A DNA stretch of 64,000 bases from Laburnicola sp. R22_1 (lineage: Eukaryota; Ascomycota; Dothideomycetes; Pleosporales; Didymosphaeriaceae). The notes beneath the pieces were generated by a model. That model was not told the origin of the DNA, did not search any database, and saw only the letters and a program-made list of their open reading frames with translations. This document shows positions 1-11,000 of the stretch, piece by piece. Position 1 is the first letter of the stretch; each line of letters opens with the position of its first letter. The DNA is taken from assembly GCA_014281115.1 (NCBI GenBank), contig JACONQ010000001.1, positions 3,472,001 to 3,536,000 on the forward strand, given 5' to 3'. The position numbers and the translations under genes were made by a program.

Positions 1-153
1 GCGCGCGTTCGTTTCTCTCCGCTTGACGAAAGCGCATGCACGGCTTGTAGCGGTCTCGTGACTTGCCTCAAATGGCCGATGCCCTGTGCTTCGTCCTAAA
101 AAGTCTCAAATGAACTTCTTCGTCTGATTATCAGTCCATTCATCTATCATTTA

Positions 154-2542
154 ATGACCAGATACATTATAGCCCGGATACGCGCCGCGCCGCTGCCTGG
201 TGTTCGATGCGGCAGGTCGTTTGTGCGGCCAGGTTCGGCTTTCTCTCTTTGCGCGTGCCGGTCCCACTCCACAGGACTCTCACACTCACAACCTTTCGTA
301 CTCTCAACCTCAACGTCACCACTATATCGGCTTGGCCGCCAAAACAACGCAAGAGCTGCCATTCGTAACGGGGCAGCATTTTCCAGCATGCATCGTGCGC
401 CGGCAGCCAAAGTGACGATCCCAATGACGGACCCGAATGTCTCGATCAATACGCCAAGAGATCCCAATACGCTATCTAACTACCACAATTTTGTGAGCAG
501 GCATACGGTTGCAGACTTTGAGATTGATTTTGAAGAGAAGGTGCTTAGGGGTGAGGTGGAGTTGAAGTTTGAGAGCTTGAGTGAGGGGGAGAGTAAGGAG
601 GTAATTCTGGATACGAGGCAAGTAAATCTATCCGCCCTTTACGAAGAAGGTGCTGCAGGACTAGAACAAAAGTCTGAGCACCATGTATCACCCCAGGATG
701 AGCAATACCAGGTCAAATGTACTCAGACTCTTGTCCTGCGGTTCTATCTATACAGATGGAAGAGTTGATGTTAGAGATAATAACATGGTATAGTTTTCTG
801 GATATCTCGGATGTCAAGGTCGACGGAAAAGAGGCGAAATGGGATATGGGCAAGCGCTTGGAGCCATATGGCGCTCCATTGACCATCCAGCTTGACAAGG
901 GTATTCCTAAAGGCGAGAGTGTCAATATCGCTATCAAGCTTTCTACGACGGACAAATGCACTGCTCTGCAGTGGATGACGCCAACTCAGACTTCAAACAA
1001 AAAGCACCCATACATGTTCTCGCAATGCCAGGCCATCCACGCGCGCTCGGTCTTTCCCTGCCAGGACACACCCGATGTCAAATCGACCTTTGAGTTCAAG
1101 CTCCGATCTCCCCTACCAGTCCTTGCATCAGGCTTGCCCACGGGATCCCACAAGTACCAGCCCGGAAAGGACGGCAAGCCTGGTACCTTACTCTACACAT
1201 TCGAGCAAAAGGTCCCTATACCGAGCTATCTGTTCGCAGTAGCGAGCGGTGACCTCGCATCCGCATCCATCGGTCCCCGCAGCACCGTATGGACGGGCCC
1301 GGAAGAGTTGCTTGACTGCCAACGCGAACTGGAAGGCGAGATCGAGCCGTTCATGAAAGCTATTGAATCTATTGTTTCGCCCCCTTACCAATGGACTCAA
1401 TACAATTGTCTTATCCTGCCGCCATCCTTCCCGTATGGAGGTATGGAGAACCCCGTATGGACATACGCCACGCCGTCTATCATCTCAGGCGACAAGCAGA
1501 ATGTCGACGTTATTGCGCATGAGCTGAGTCACTCGTGGTCTGGTAACTTGGTGAGCGCGGCGAGCTGGGAGCACTTCTGGTTGAATGAGGGGTGGACTAC
1601 GTATCTCGAGCGTAGAATCCAGGGCTACGTACAGGGCGAAGAGCACCGTCACTTCTCCGCCATCATCGGATGGAAAGCCCTCGAAGAATCTATCAAGCTC
1701 TTCGGAGAAGACCACGAGTACACGAAACTCGTCGTCGACCTCAAAGGCAAAGACCCAGACGATGCATTCAGTTCCATTCCTTATGAGAAAGGCTTCCATG
1801 CGCTCTACGCCTTTGAACTTCTCCTCGGAAAGGAGAAGTGGGACTCGTTCATCCCGCACTATTTTGAGACCTTCAAGTTCAAATCTGTCGACAGCTACGA
1901 TTTCAAGACATGCCTGGTAGACTTCTTCGCCAAGGACACGGAGGCAGCGAAGAAACTCGCCGACTTCGACTGGGACAAACTCTTCTACATGCCCGGATAC
2001 CCTCAGAAACCCGAGTTCGACGACACGCTCGTAAAGACGTGCTACGACCTCGCTGAGAAATGGAAAGCGCGCGTCGAGAAGCGCGACACGTCGTTCGCGC
2101 CCAAGAAATCAGACATCGAGGGCTGGATGGCCAACCAATCCGTCGTCTTCCTCGAGCGCATGCAATCTTTCTCCGAAGCCTTCACGCCCGACGACATCCA
2201 CCTGCTCGGCGAAACCTATGGGTACACGGCTACGGCGACCAAGAACATTGAAGTCGTATCTAGGTTCTTGACGATCGGGCTGCGGGCTAAAGCGACGGAG
2301 ACGTACGAGCCGACTGCGGCGCTGTTGGGCAAGATCGGACGCATGAAGTTTGTCAGGCCGCTGTTTCGATTGCTGGAGAAGGCGGATCGCGAGCTAGCGG
2401 TCAAGACGTTTGAGGAGAATAGGGACTTTTATCACCCGATTTGCAGGTATGTGTGGTTTTGCAGGGGGGGTGCGTTTGGCTTGTACTAATATTTTGCAGG
2501 CAAATGGTAGAGAGGGACCTTTATGGGGAGGAGAAGAAGTAG
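154..2542 (+). CDS. LTA4H: Leukotriene A-4 hydrolase / M1 aminopeptidase
   Basis: Zinc metallopeptidase of family M1 (yeast LAP2 type), expected to trim N-terminal residues of peptides and to hydrolyse epoxides, usually in cytosol or nucleus. Three exons: 154-617, 794-2446 and 2500-2542, giving 719 residues. The sequence shows GGMEN near residue 370, the zinc motif HELSH near 396-400 with the third ligand Glu 18 residues later (NEGW), and the typical C-terminal end MVERDLYG. Intron 1 has a GC donor (AG|GCAAGT) and a normal AG acceptor; it gives VILDTS-FLDISDVKVDG, as expected for the family. The first 78 residues are Arg-rich and look like a mitochondrial leader. Met at 388 or 424 would give the usual cytosolic start, so a dual-start gene is possible. 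Family assignment is firm; the N-terminus is uncertain. Confidence 0.93.
618..793 (+). other. GC-AG intron in the aminopeptidase gene
   Basis: The donor reads AG|GCAAGT and the acceptor TATAG. The GT four bases further on (AA|GTAAAT) leaves the wrong phase for the downstream exon. The GC donor joins phase 2 to phase 1 and restores a conserved Ser between LDT and FLDI. GC donors are a minor class of fungal introns that normally keep an otherwise strong donor consensus, as here. Confidence 0.8.
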
Positions 2543-3203
2543 ATGGGTTGCTTGCTGGTGTGGGAAAGGTTTGTGGCATTGCATGGATGGGAGAATGTGC
2601 TTTGGGATGATGGCTTGCATGCGTGTAGGTTACGTTGCTAGGTCAAACGTCGGAGACTCGTTGTCGTCTGTCTGGGTTTACCCTGCGATGCACCCATGTA
2701 GTCTCCCATTTCTAACCGGGGCTGTATGTACACCCTCGAGCATGGAAGACTAACTACAGCCCCGCGAGGCATGAGCGAGACACGTGTACGCTGTAGTCCA
2801 GACAAGAAGCGACATTCATGATGCCCGACTGTCCTCCACTTAATCCCCACAACAAATCAGCCCATCACACCATCTTCCCCTCATCCTCCTCCTCACCTCC
2901 ACAATCATCCCATCATGCCACCCACACAACCCATCCATCCTACTTTCTCACGCCCGGACATCCACCCCACCCCCACTCTCACTCCGCGAGATTCTATGCC
3001 TAACGCGAATGCCGAAAGCGAGAACCATACATCCATGCCGCACGCTTGGTGCATCCATCCTAAAATTCAACAACGCTGCTTTCTTCCTCGCTAAGCCCTA
3101 GGCCACACAGTCTACCTCGATTTTTGAAGACGCACACAGCGTCAGAGGAGAGCTTCAGCCACGAAAAAGAGACATACATGAACTTCTTCTCTTGGTTGTA
3201 TAG

Positions 3204-3325
3204 AGATAGAGAGAAAGGGGGGTGGGATGTATGAGAGAGGGAGTGTGTGTGTGTGAGAGGGAGTGTGTGTGTGAGAGAGGGAGTGTGTGTGTGTGAGAGA
3301 GAGAGAGAGTGGTGGTGGGGGGGGG
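3204..3325. repeat. GTGTGT/GAGAGA compound microsatellite
   Basis: Alternating blocks of (GT)n and (GA)n separated by GGGA, ending in a run of G at about 3317-3326. Read on the opposite strand it makes Ser/Leu/His/Thr-rich pseudo-frames, which should not be annotated as genes. Confidence 0.85.
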
Positions 3326-3526
3326 GAAGAGATAGTTTACCCCCTTGGTCATCATTCATTTTAGATGGGCTTATAATGTAGTATATATAGCTCGATTATA
3401 CACCCGCGGCCTACTTTATATATATAACATTATCGTACTCTTTACACTCCGCTAGCGAGAGTCGTGGAAGAGTAGGTTGTTTAGGTCGTTTAACTTAACT
3501 TGTTTAACTTGTATAACTTCAACTTA

Positions 3527-3661
3527 TTCAACGTATTCAACGTATTCAACTCATTCAACTCATTCAACTCATTCAACTCATTCAACTCATTCAACTCATT
3601 CAACTCATTCAACTCATTCAACTCATTCAACTCATTCAACTCATTCAACTCATTCAACTCA
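3527..3661. repeat. 9-bp minisatellite (TTCAACTCA), about 13 units
   Basis: Exact tandem copies of TTCAACTCA run from 3545 to 3661, preceded by two variant units with TTCAACGTA. The period of 9 keeps a frame open on both strands (Ser-Thr-His or Asn-Glu-Leu repeats), but there is no start context, splice logic or conserved flank to support coding. Confidence 0.95.
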
Positions 3662-3667
3662 ACTAAA

Positions 3668-3763
3668 ATCAACCTATTAATCAACCTATTAATCAACCTA
3701 TTAATCAACCTATTAATCAACCTATTAATCAACCTATTAATCAACCTATTAATCAACCTATTA
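3668..3763. repeat. 12-bp minisatellite (ATCAACCTATTA), 8 units
   Basis: Eight perfect copies of a 12-base unit, beginning 7 bases after the 9-bp array. Both units share the core ATCAAC/TTCAAC followed by a C/T-A-T-T segment, so the second array may derive from the first by a 3-base change of unit. Confidence 0.95.
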
Positions 3764-4520
3764 ACTCAATCTATTCGACTTCTTTAATGTCATCTTCGTC
3801 TTTAACTTCAACTTTTAACTTTAATTTGGACCTAGGATACCTGCGACTATGCTTATTGTGCTAGTTTGTTAGGAAGTGTGGGAGGTTGATTATCTTGTTA
3901 TCAGGAGTGTTGTGCGATGGGTTAGGGATTAATAGGCTGAGATTGTAGATGTGTGGGATAGGGGGGTCGAGCGAGGGTTAAGGAAGGGTTAAATAAAGGT
4001 TGGGCAAGGGTTAATGGGGTTTTAGTTTAGGTGGTGGTACTATTATGTGTATGAACGCATATATAGATGTATGGGCGTAGTGGGAAGTTTGTGCTAGTCG
4101 GTTGGTCTGCTATAATGCGATAGTTGGGATTAAGGTTGGGTTGATGGATGTGCGTGCTAGTACGGTGTGAAGTTTTAACACTGCGATAGTGCGTGTGGAC
4201 TAGATGGTTAGAGTTTCTTGGATAGATTGAGAATGCAGTAATGTTTTCAGGGAATCGGTCGCGCCCTTGAAAGAATTCGCTGACAAGCTGAATTCCTATT
4301 GCGTTGTTAAGAATATACCTAGGTTAGGACGACAGAGGCTTTCATCTCAAATCATATCACAAAAAAAGCAGAGCCCCCTGCTTGGTAAATAAAAAGGGCG
4401 TAAAAAGGTTGATCACAAAATATTGTACTGAATTCATATTTGCCCAGATTCTGTGTAAAATATATCTTGACCAAAACCCCACCCAGAGACCCACGACTGA
4501 CTCAACTCCACCACAGCGCC

Positions 4521-6010
4521 TTACTCTATGAAGAAATGCTCTCCTGTCTCCAGGACTTCGATTCGATCGCCCACGGTAATAACGCCTTCTTCCAGCGGCG
4601 TAACCTGCATACCCAAACACGCAGCCTTGCTCCCCTTGTCAATGACCCTGTATTTCCGCATCGTGGTGCCGGGTTCATTGCGGTCTGCGATGCCTGTCAA
4701 AGGGTCGACGTTGGGCAATTTGCAGCGGGTTGTGCGGCAGGAGATGTTGAGGTTTAGCGAGCCGATGCGTGCCTGGAGGTAAGTGAGTTAATGGTGGCGA
4801 AAGAAAGGAAAGGGGCGGATAGGTTGTGACAGACGAAAGGAAAATGCTTACTTTGGTCCAATTGTCTTCGTGGAAGGCGGGTGGGCCGGTGAAGAGGATG
4901 TTTGGGCGGAAGCGGAGGGCGTTGAGGGGTCGGAATTGGGAGGGGACTTTGGAGGAGACGTCGTGGACGGCGGCGAGGTTCATGATGTTTACGGGATGCT
5001 AGTACATGTGTCAGTGTCGTGCATGTTCCCATGATGTAGAGGTTGCATACAGCATCTTGCATCCCGATTGATGTTTGGAACCCCACGGCTTCTTTCTTGG
5101 GCGCGTTTTGCAGCACCTCTCGGGGCCTTTGTGGGTCAATTCGGAAGATTGTTAATGGGTTTGTGACACCGAGCGTGTACTTCAATTTCGCCATTGTCTC
5201 TTCGGGGATCTCGCCGCCCATGTTGAGCGCCAAGGGTTCATCGTCGAAGATTTTGACCTTGTCCTTCCTTGACCCTGTTGCTCTAATCCTGTCCTGGGTG
5301 GGATCAAATGGCAACCGAAACTCCACCATCGGCTCAGATTTCCCTGCCAATTTCGCAGCTAGGATCTTGCCATAGTTCTTGAGACCAGTAAGGCTGAAGT
5401 CTGTATCGGGCGTGAAAGGAAACCGAGCCACGAGACAGCCGTCGCTCTTCACCCATTCCCCGTCCTTCTGATACCCCGGAGCTGCGGGGTCTGGAACCCA
5501 AAGTTCGACCTCTATCTTGGCCAGTCGCGAAAATTGCCGCAGCGTGATGAAATTCCAATGGCTCTTGACGTTTCCTTCCAAGCTCGGCAGTCCCGTTACA
5601 TACTGCGCAAAAGTGAATTGCCGATCGTACTTCAGACCCGCATGGCCAACCTCGCTCTTCTCGAGTTCCACGCCCCCGCAGCTCTTGAGTGGGTAGACAA
5701 ATAGGGCTTTTACTTTCCAGGGGTTGGATGCGGATGGTTCGGCGCCGGAAGAGTACTTCTTTGAGAATTGATCGGCGACATTAGAGCGGCCGTTGATGTT
5801 GAGTTTACGGCAGCCTGGCGGGGGTGGAACAGGGGTTTCGCGTTGGGTGAGGGCAAAGACGTAGAGAGATATGAAGGGGATGACAAGGGCGAGGAGGGTT
5901 ATGAGGAGAGTGAGTGGGGTAATTTGAACGCCCGCATCCTGCCACGTCTTTTGGACAGAGTGCAAACATTCGTCGAGCATGTTGTTGGCCATTATTGCGG
6001 GTTTGAACAT
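4521..6010 (-). CDS. MOSC-domain protein, mARC-like (amidoxime reductase type)
   Basis: Molybdenum-cofactor protein related to the mitochondrial amidoxime-reducing component, which reduces N-hydroxylated substrates with cytochrome b5 partners. Minus-strand exons: 6010-5051, 4998-4852 and 4772-4521, 452 residues. A hydrophobic helix near residues 35-58 suggests an outer-membrane anchor with the enzyme facing the cytosol. The N-terminal MOSC barrel starts at VKALFVYPLKSCGG, and the C-terminal MOSC core holds QDAHPVNIMN and the segment CRTTRCKLPNVDP-TG. The second Cys of that segment (RC) aligns with the molybdenum-ligating Cys of animal mARC. Both introns have GT donors and correct phase. It is convergent with the aminopeptidase. 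A second Met at residue 7 could be the real start. The substrate cannot be read from sequence. Confidence 0.9.
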
Positions 6011-6501
6011 AGATAGCTCTTGAGCCGATATATATATATGCTTGTAGGGCGTGAGCTTATATCAATGCATCTCGAATAGCAATCGCGAGGCTGGTGGTTC
6101 GGTGGCTCGGTACTCACGAACCGGAGCGGAAGCACCGGAGCCGCGATGAATAAGCTGGCTCTGTCCAGACGGCGATGCTTTCCAAGTCGAGTTTCGTAAC
6201 GCAGTCAGAGAGAGAGGAGAAGCGAGGTCAATGGTGTCGCACAGCTAGTCTACTGGATTATTAGACAAGGCTCTGGCTTCGCGTGTCACGCGCTAGCCGT
6301 CGCCATACTACGTTTGTTTAGCGCGCGCTCGCCTTCACGATGCTTCAACACCAACAACACGCGTAGGTGACAATGGGTGAACTTCACGCGTCGCGCCATG
6401 AAGTGCAGTCCAACGTCGCGCGTCGAGTCACGAGACCAGCCTGAAGCCCGTTCCGAATTCCCCCGCACAAGGCCGGTGTACGTAGAGGTACAAGGCCTGC
6501 C
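6011..6501. other. Divergent intergenic region of the MOSC and Rad51-paralogue genes
   Basis: About 490 bp between two genes transcribed away from each other, so it should contain both promoters. A TATATATA run lies just upstream of the MOSC start (about 6030-6040). I see no other recognisable element and no supported open frame. Confidence 0.6.
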
Positions 6502-8088
6502 ATGGCTAGCCACGACGCCCGCATGCCGTCGTCGTCGGCATCAGCGTCCTCTCGTAAGTGGGACGAATCGCAAGCTCTACTTCATGCTTCCTTTCACTTC
6601 CCGCTAACGATGCTACAGATCGACTGCCGACCGTCTCCGCCTCCCAGGCGCTCCACACGCTGCACGCCCAAGGCTCCCGCACCATCTCTACCGGCCTCTC
6701 GCAGCTCGACAAGCACCTCGCGCCCCATGGACTGCCGGACCGCACCGTCTCGGGCGGATACATGCGCGGGAAGGTCACCGAGATCTTCGGCCCGCCCGGC
6801 GTAGGCAAGACAGCCTTTGGGTAAATGCAAACCTTAGCCCTTCGCCCATGCCGACTTCAGTTGCTGATGGAAGGGAAGCATCCAGGCAGCGGCGAACGCA
6901 TTGCGGAACGGGCAGCAGGTGGTCTGGCTGGGTCAGTACATGGGCCGCCGAAGCTCAGCGATGGCGCGCGCACGGCGTGATGAGGGCTAATTGCGTGCAG
7001 ACGCTGCTTGTGCGCCCTTGGTCCCCCAGCGTGTCAACCAAGTCCTGCGTGCAGACGGCGACCCGACGCAGCAGACGTCTCCAGCGAATGTTGTCGCACC
7101 GCCGAAAGCACCTGGTACCTCTCCAGATGAAAGGCAGAGCCGGTTCCACCGCTACACTGCGCCAACGCTGGCGCATTTGCTGGCTCTATTCGTGCATTCG
7201 CCCGCCTCGTTTCCGCCGCCAAACACAGGCCTCATCGTGATCGACTCGCTCTCGACCCTCTTCGATAACGCGTATCCCCGCAATGCTGATGACCGTGCAT
7301 CCAATAATCGGAACGATCAGGCACGCTGGGCTGCAGGTCGCAAACTCGCAGTAATGAATGAGCTGATCTCAACGCTCGCTAGGGTTGCTGCGCTGCACGA
7401 CATCGCGCTGCTGGCCACGTCTCAGACCATCACCCGCGTCCGGGCCGGTTCGAGAGCTCTTCTGGTTCCCGCAATATCAGGTGCAGAATGGGATAACGGC
7501 ATATCCACTCGTCTGGTCCTGTTCAGGGACTGGGTTCCGCCGGGGCAAGGGAAGACAACACAGGCAGATGCTGCGAGACTGCAGAAAATCCGGTTTGCAG
7601 GCGTTCTGAAGGCAAATGGCGTGGTCCTAGCTGACGATGGTGGAGTCGGCAGTGTGGTTCCGTTCGCTGTTGAGGGGGTGAGTTAATCTACTACCCGCAA
7701 AGCCTACAATCTCGACGACGCTTATCGTCGTCGTGCGCGGCGATCACCCGCTGACCTTTTACAGGCGGGCCTTTGCGACATGAACATAGCTGCAGCGGAT
7801 ATTGCAACACCTGCAGTGAGACCACCTAAACGGCCTTTCGCGGAGATAGACGACGAATGCGCGGAAGAACCCGATTCCGACGAATTGTACGGCTGGGTGG
7901 AGGATGATGAGGTTGCTGCCGAAGGATTGATAATTGATGAAGCACCCATTACAGCGGATGAGGACCCTGTAGCATCTGGTGCCACTCCTCTTGCAGAATC
8001 GGTGGATTCTGTGCAGACAGCATCCAGGACTGGGGACATTGCAGAAAGACACAGCAGGAAGGTGACACCGCCGGTGACAACTTATTGA
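6502..8088 (+). CDS. RecA/Rad51-family ATPase, Rad55-like paralogue
   Basis: Predicted recombination mediator that would help Rad51 load on single-stranded DNA during homologous repair in the nucleus. Five exons: 6502-6553, 6619-6820, 6879-6931, 7001-7677 and 7765-8088, 435 residues. The Walker A motif GPPGVGKT (residues about 75-82) and Walker B motif LIVIDSL (about 180) are intact, and the joined exons read GIQAAANALRNGQQVVWLD across two small introns. The preceding segment, ISTGLSQLDKHL, is typical of RAD51 paralogues. The last exon adds an acidic tail of about 100 residues rich in Glu, Asp and Pro, with a basic KRPF motif near its start. Rad55 is my best guess because of the single ATPase core and the tail; Rad57 or another paralogue is possible. 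Confidence 0.85.
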
Positions 8089-11000
8089 GCTTGGACCACA
8101 CACTCACCGGTCTCCGAAACCTCACTGCTGTCTTCTAGAAGTTGATTATCCGCGTCAGCATTGTGCTACGCCTCAACGGTGCTTATCAGCATCTCCATTT
8201 AGACATTGGGAGCGCAACAGTTTCTCATCCCACCCAGCCAGGGCGTTATCTCTCTGACCGAGAGCAAGGGAATTTAGGATCCTAGATTGTCTTATCCTAG
8301 CCGGACCACCCAGAGGCCCGCGTGCCAGGTTTCGTCAATTTTGCCGGTGTGTGGGGTTCTCCGCCACCAACTGCGGAGACTCACCCACACCAATGTACTG
8401 TAACACCTCAATAATAAAATCAATCCAGATGTATCTCACCTCCGCAACACGGAAGCTGCAATCTCCGTCATGCACAACGCCAACCAGTCGTTTAAACCTA
8501 CAGCGCCTAGAGAAAGGATTCAGTCGCCCCAACATGCGATGCGGACGCAGACTAATGCCCCGAAACTCATGTCTTAGTACTGCAAGACGTCGACCCTCAC
8601 ATTCTCCCGGTGGCAGATACGAGCGTAGCGCCTCCTGGACAAATCAGAGGGTTTTGCAACCAGCCTGTCGGCGGTTCTAGAAGGGCGACGCCTGCAATCT
8701 GGGGCCGAAAACCTGGGGTCCGTCTGCATCCCGCTGCAACAAAGGAAAGCAGCGGATCCTGATCCCTCCCAACAGACGCACACGTGCAGGCATCATACGC
8801 ACACTACTGTCGCATGGTTCGGGAAGGTGCCCGGACCCAGCCTGTCGGGACGCTTTTCTTCACCGGCTGAATTGACACCCCTTTTGGACGTGCCCCGCGC
8901 TTGTGGCTGAGGCAGTCCGGGGAGGATGAGCATTCGGATCCTTAGATGGCGTGGGGGTTAGCAAAAAGCCACAATGTGGTTGAAGAGCGGTCTGAAAAGG
9001 AGGTTCACGAGCGCTTAGGATATCTTTTTCCGTATTCGGTCGGACACGCTTATCTTTACTGGACGGAAGAATATTTGCGCGATCACACTTGGCGGGGAGA
9101 GAACAAGAGGGCCAATGTACCTATCCATTCTCGACTTATCGATGGTGCAACTCGAGACATCGAGACAATGTGCGGCACGGCTTTTCTAGGCCGCGTACGC
9201 ATAACAATGGGCAACTGGTGGAAATTCGCTAAGCACTATCTGCCTCCTATTGCGACATCGAGATAGGAAAAGAACAGTTGTCTCAAAGGTAAGCCAACAA
9301 GCGAGCGGAGTGCGGCATGCAGCGGCCTATGCGGAATTGCACATCAGGCTTCACCGTATGTATGCCGAGACTGCAGCCATCCCTATGCGAAACCGCTCCG
9401 CCGCAAAAACGACACGTTACGTATGTATCGCAGAAATAACCCCACGGATCATGCTCATCACAGTGTCCGAACACGAATCAAAGCCCCCGCCCCGCCCGCA
9501 ACGCAACACTGCGACATCGCTTCGTGGGTTATTTGGCTTTTATCGGTTTCAAGCTAGGCTTCCCCATCCTATGTACCCGCCTCGATAATACGATAATACG
9601 AGTCGGAGAGTGGGGCAGGTGACCTTTTTCTGCGAAGTACCGGCAGTCGCGGTAGTGTGGCCTCGTGGTCTGCTTGTGCAGATCTTGCTCGCTTGCGCTA
9701 AGGGTTCTCGTTTGTACCTGGTCGTGAGGACACGAGGGCGCGGGTGTAGGCGGTTGATTATCGGTCTTGTTTGGTTCTGCTATCAGTTGTTGTCGACGAT
9801 GGCCGAATGAAGAGCTCGCCTTGCCCGCCGGTCTTGGTTCCTTGGACTGAAGCGAGGCTGGATTCGTCGGAGTCGGACGGGTCCGGTTTACTACCTATCA
9901 TATGCTATGCTATGACGTTATGCTAAGTCAAAGTCAAGAAACTCGGCTTGTGTGGGGCTTGCCAAGGGATAATGGGGTTGGGTGAGTGGGGAAAGGGGAA
10001 GAAGCCAGATTGTTTTGGACCAGGCATGACAAGTACTGAGTTTTGGGAGGGGCACGAGGTTGTATGAGTGGTTCAAACGATGCGGGAGAAATGAGGAGGG
10101 CTTCGAACAAAATCGTAGTACATACGGGTGGCTTGAAGTTTAAAGGTGCTTTTGCGGAGATTGAGTAGACGGGGAAAGGATTGCGAGCGCCGATCGGGAG
10201 GAGTGCAAGTGCGATGGCGCGTGCATGTGAGACTCATCAGAGCACGTTGTTCGACTGTGGACTTATCGCCAGATGGTGCAATCGGTCGTTGGCGCTGCAC
10301 ATGAGCCGTCGCTTTTGAATTTTGACTGCTGTGGCTTGCGTGAAGCGCCGACGAATTATTGCACAATTTGGTGCTACCGAGTAAGTGAGTAGTGTGCGTG
10401 TAGTAGCTGTTGACTGTTTTGCTGGGTACGCGTACTACCGAACCAAAGCTGGACGCGAAGCTATCGGGAAGCATCATTATGCGATAATGCTCTCTATCTC
10501 TCTGTTTTCTCTTTTGTTGGTATCGTCCTCGCTTGCAACCTGGTTTTCGAACCATGATGTTGAATGATATTCTATGATTTGTCCGCGCCGTGCAGCCCGG
10601 ATGGTAAATACGCATCATGCAAGCATCATATGCATGTACGCATGCACGCATGTAGGCAGGCAAGTCTCACACTTGTTTTATTAGTTGTGATGCGCCGCGA
10701 CGCTTGTCAAATGAATGGCTTTGCTTGCTTGGTGCTTCGTAGTTGTGACGTGTATTGTGTTTTGTACCTGTGTATGTTGTGGGGTAGAGGGGGGATAGTT
10801 TATGTGCGGTGTGGTAAGGAAGGGTGTGAGGAGAGTGTTTGAGTACCTAAATGCACGCATGTAGGTGTGGAGGTTGTTGGCTTTTACTGAGTGGTAGTAG
10901 TGGTGTATAGAGAGGATGGGGAAGGGATGGGATGCACGGTCTCAGTCTCTGGAAATGTGAAATCAGGAATAATGTTGTGTTGTGTTGTGCTTCGTTTAGG

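Larger units (their letters stand above)
2543..4520. other. Intergenic region between convergent genes, with simple repeats
   Basis: No credible gene. It separates the 3' ends of the aminopeptidase and the MOSC gene. It contains a CT/CA-rich stretch (2830-3000), a GTGTGT/GAGAGA microsatellite (about 3204-3320) and two minisatellites (listed separately). A G-rich, T-rich tract at 3900-4030 holds several GGGTTA-like words too degenerate to call telomeric. The short open frames at 3060-3360 and 3477-3787 are only the repeats read as codons. Confidence 0.7.

Noticed and set aside
3060..3787. Several open frames of 60-100 residues with Ser-Thr-His, Asn-Glu-Leu or Leu-Ser-His-Thr repeats
   Set aside because: They are simple and minisatellite DNA read as codons; they appear on both strands and have no conserved flanks.
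3900..4030. Repeated GGGTTA-like words suggesting an interstitial telomeric tract
   Set aside because: The words are irregularly spaced and degenerate (GGGTTAGGG once, otherwise GGGTTAA variants); no true TTAGGG array.
8946..9266. 106-residue plus-strand frame starting MAWGLAKSHNVVEERSEKE
   Set aside because: No recognisable domain, no codon or splice support, isolated in a gene-poor region.
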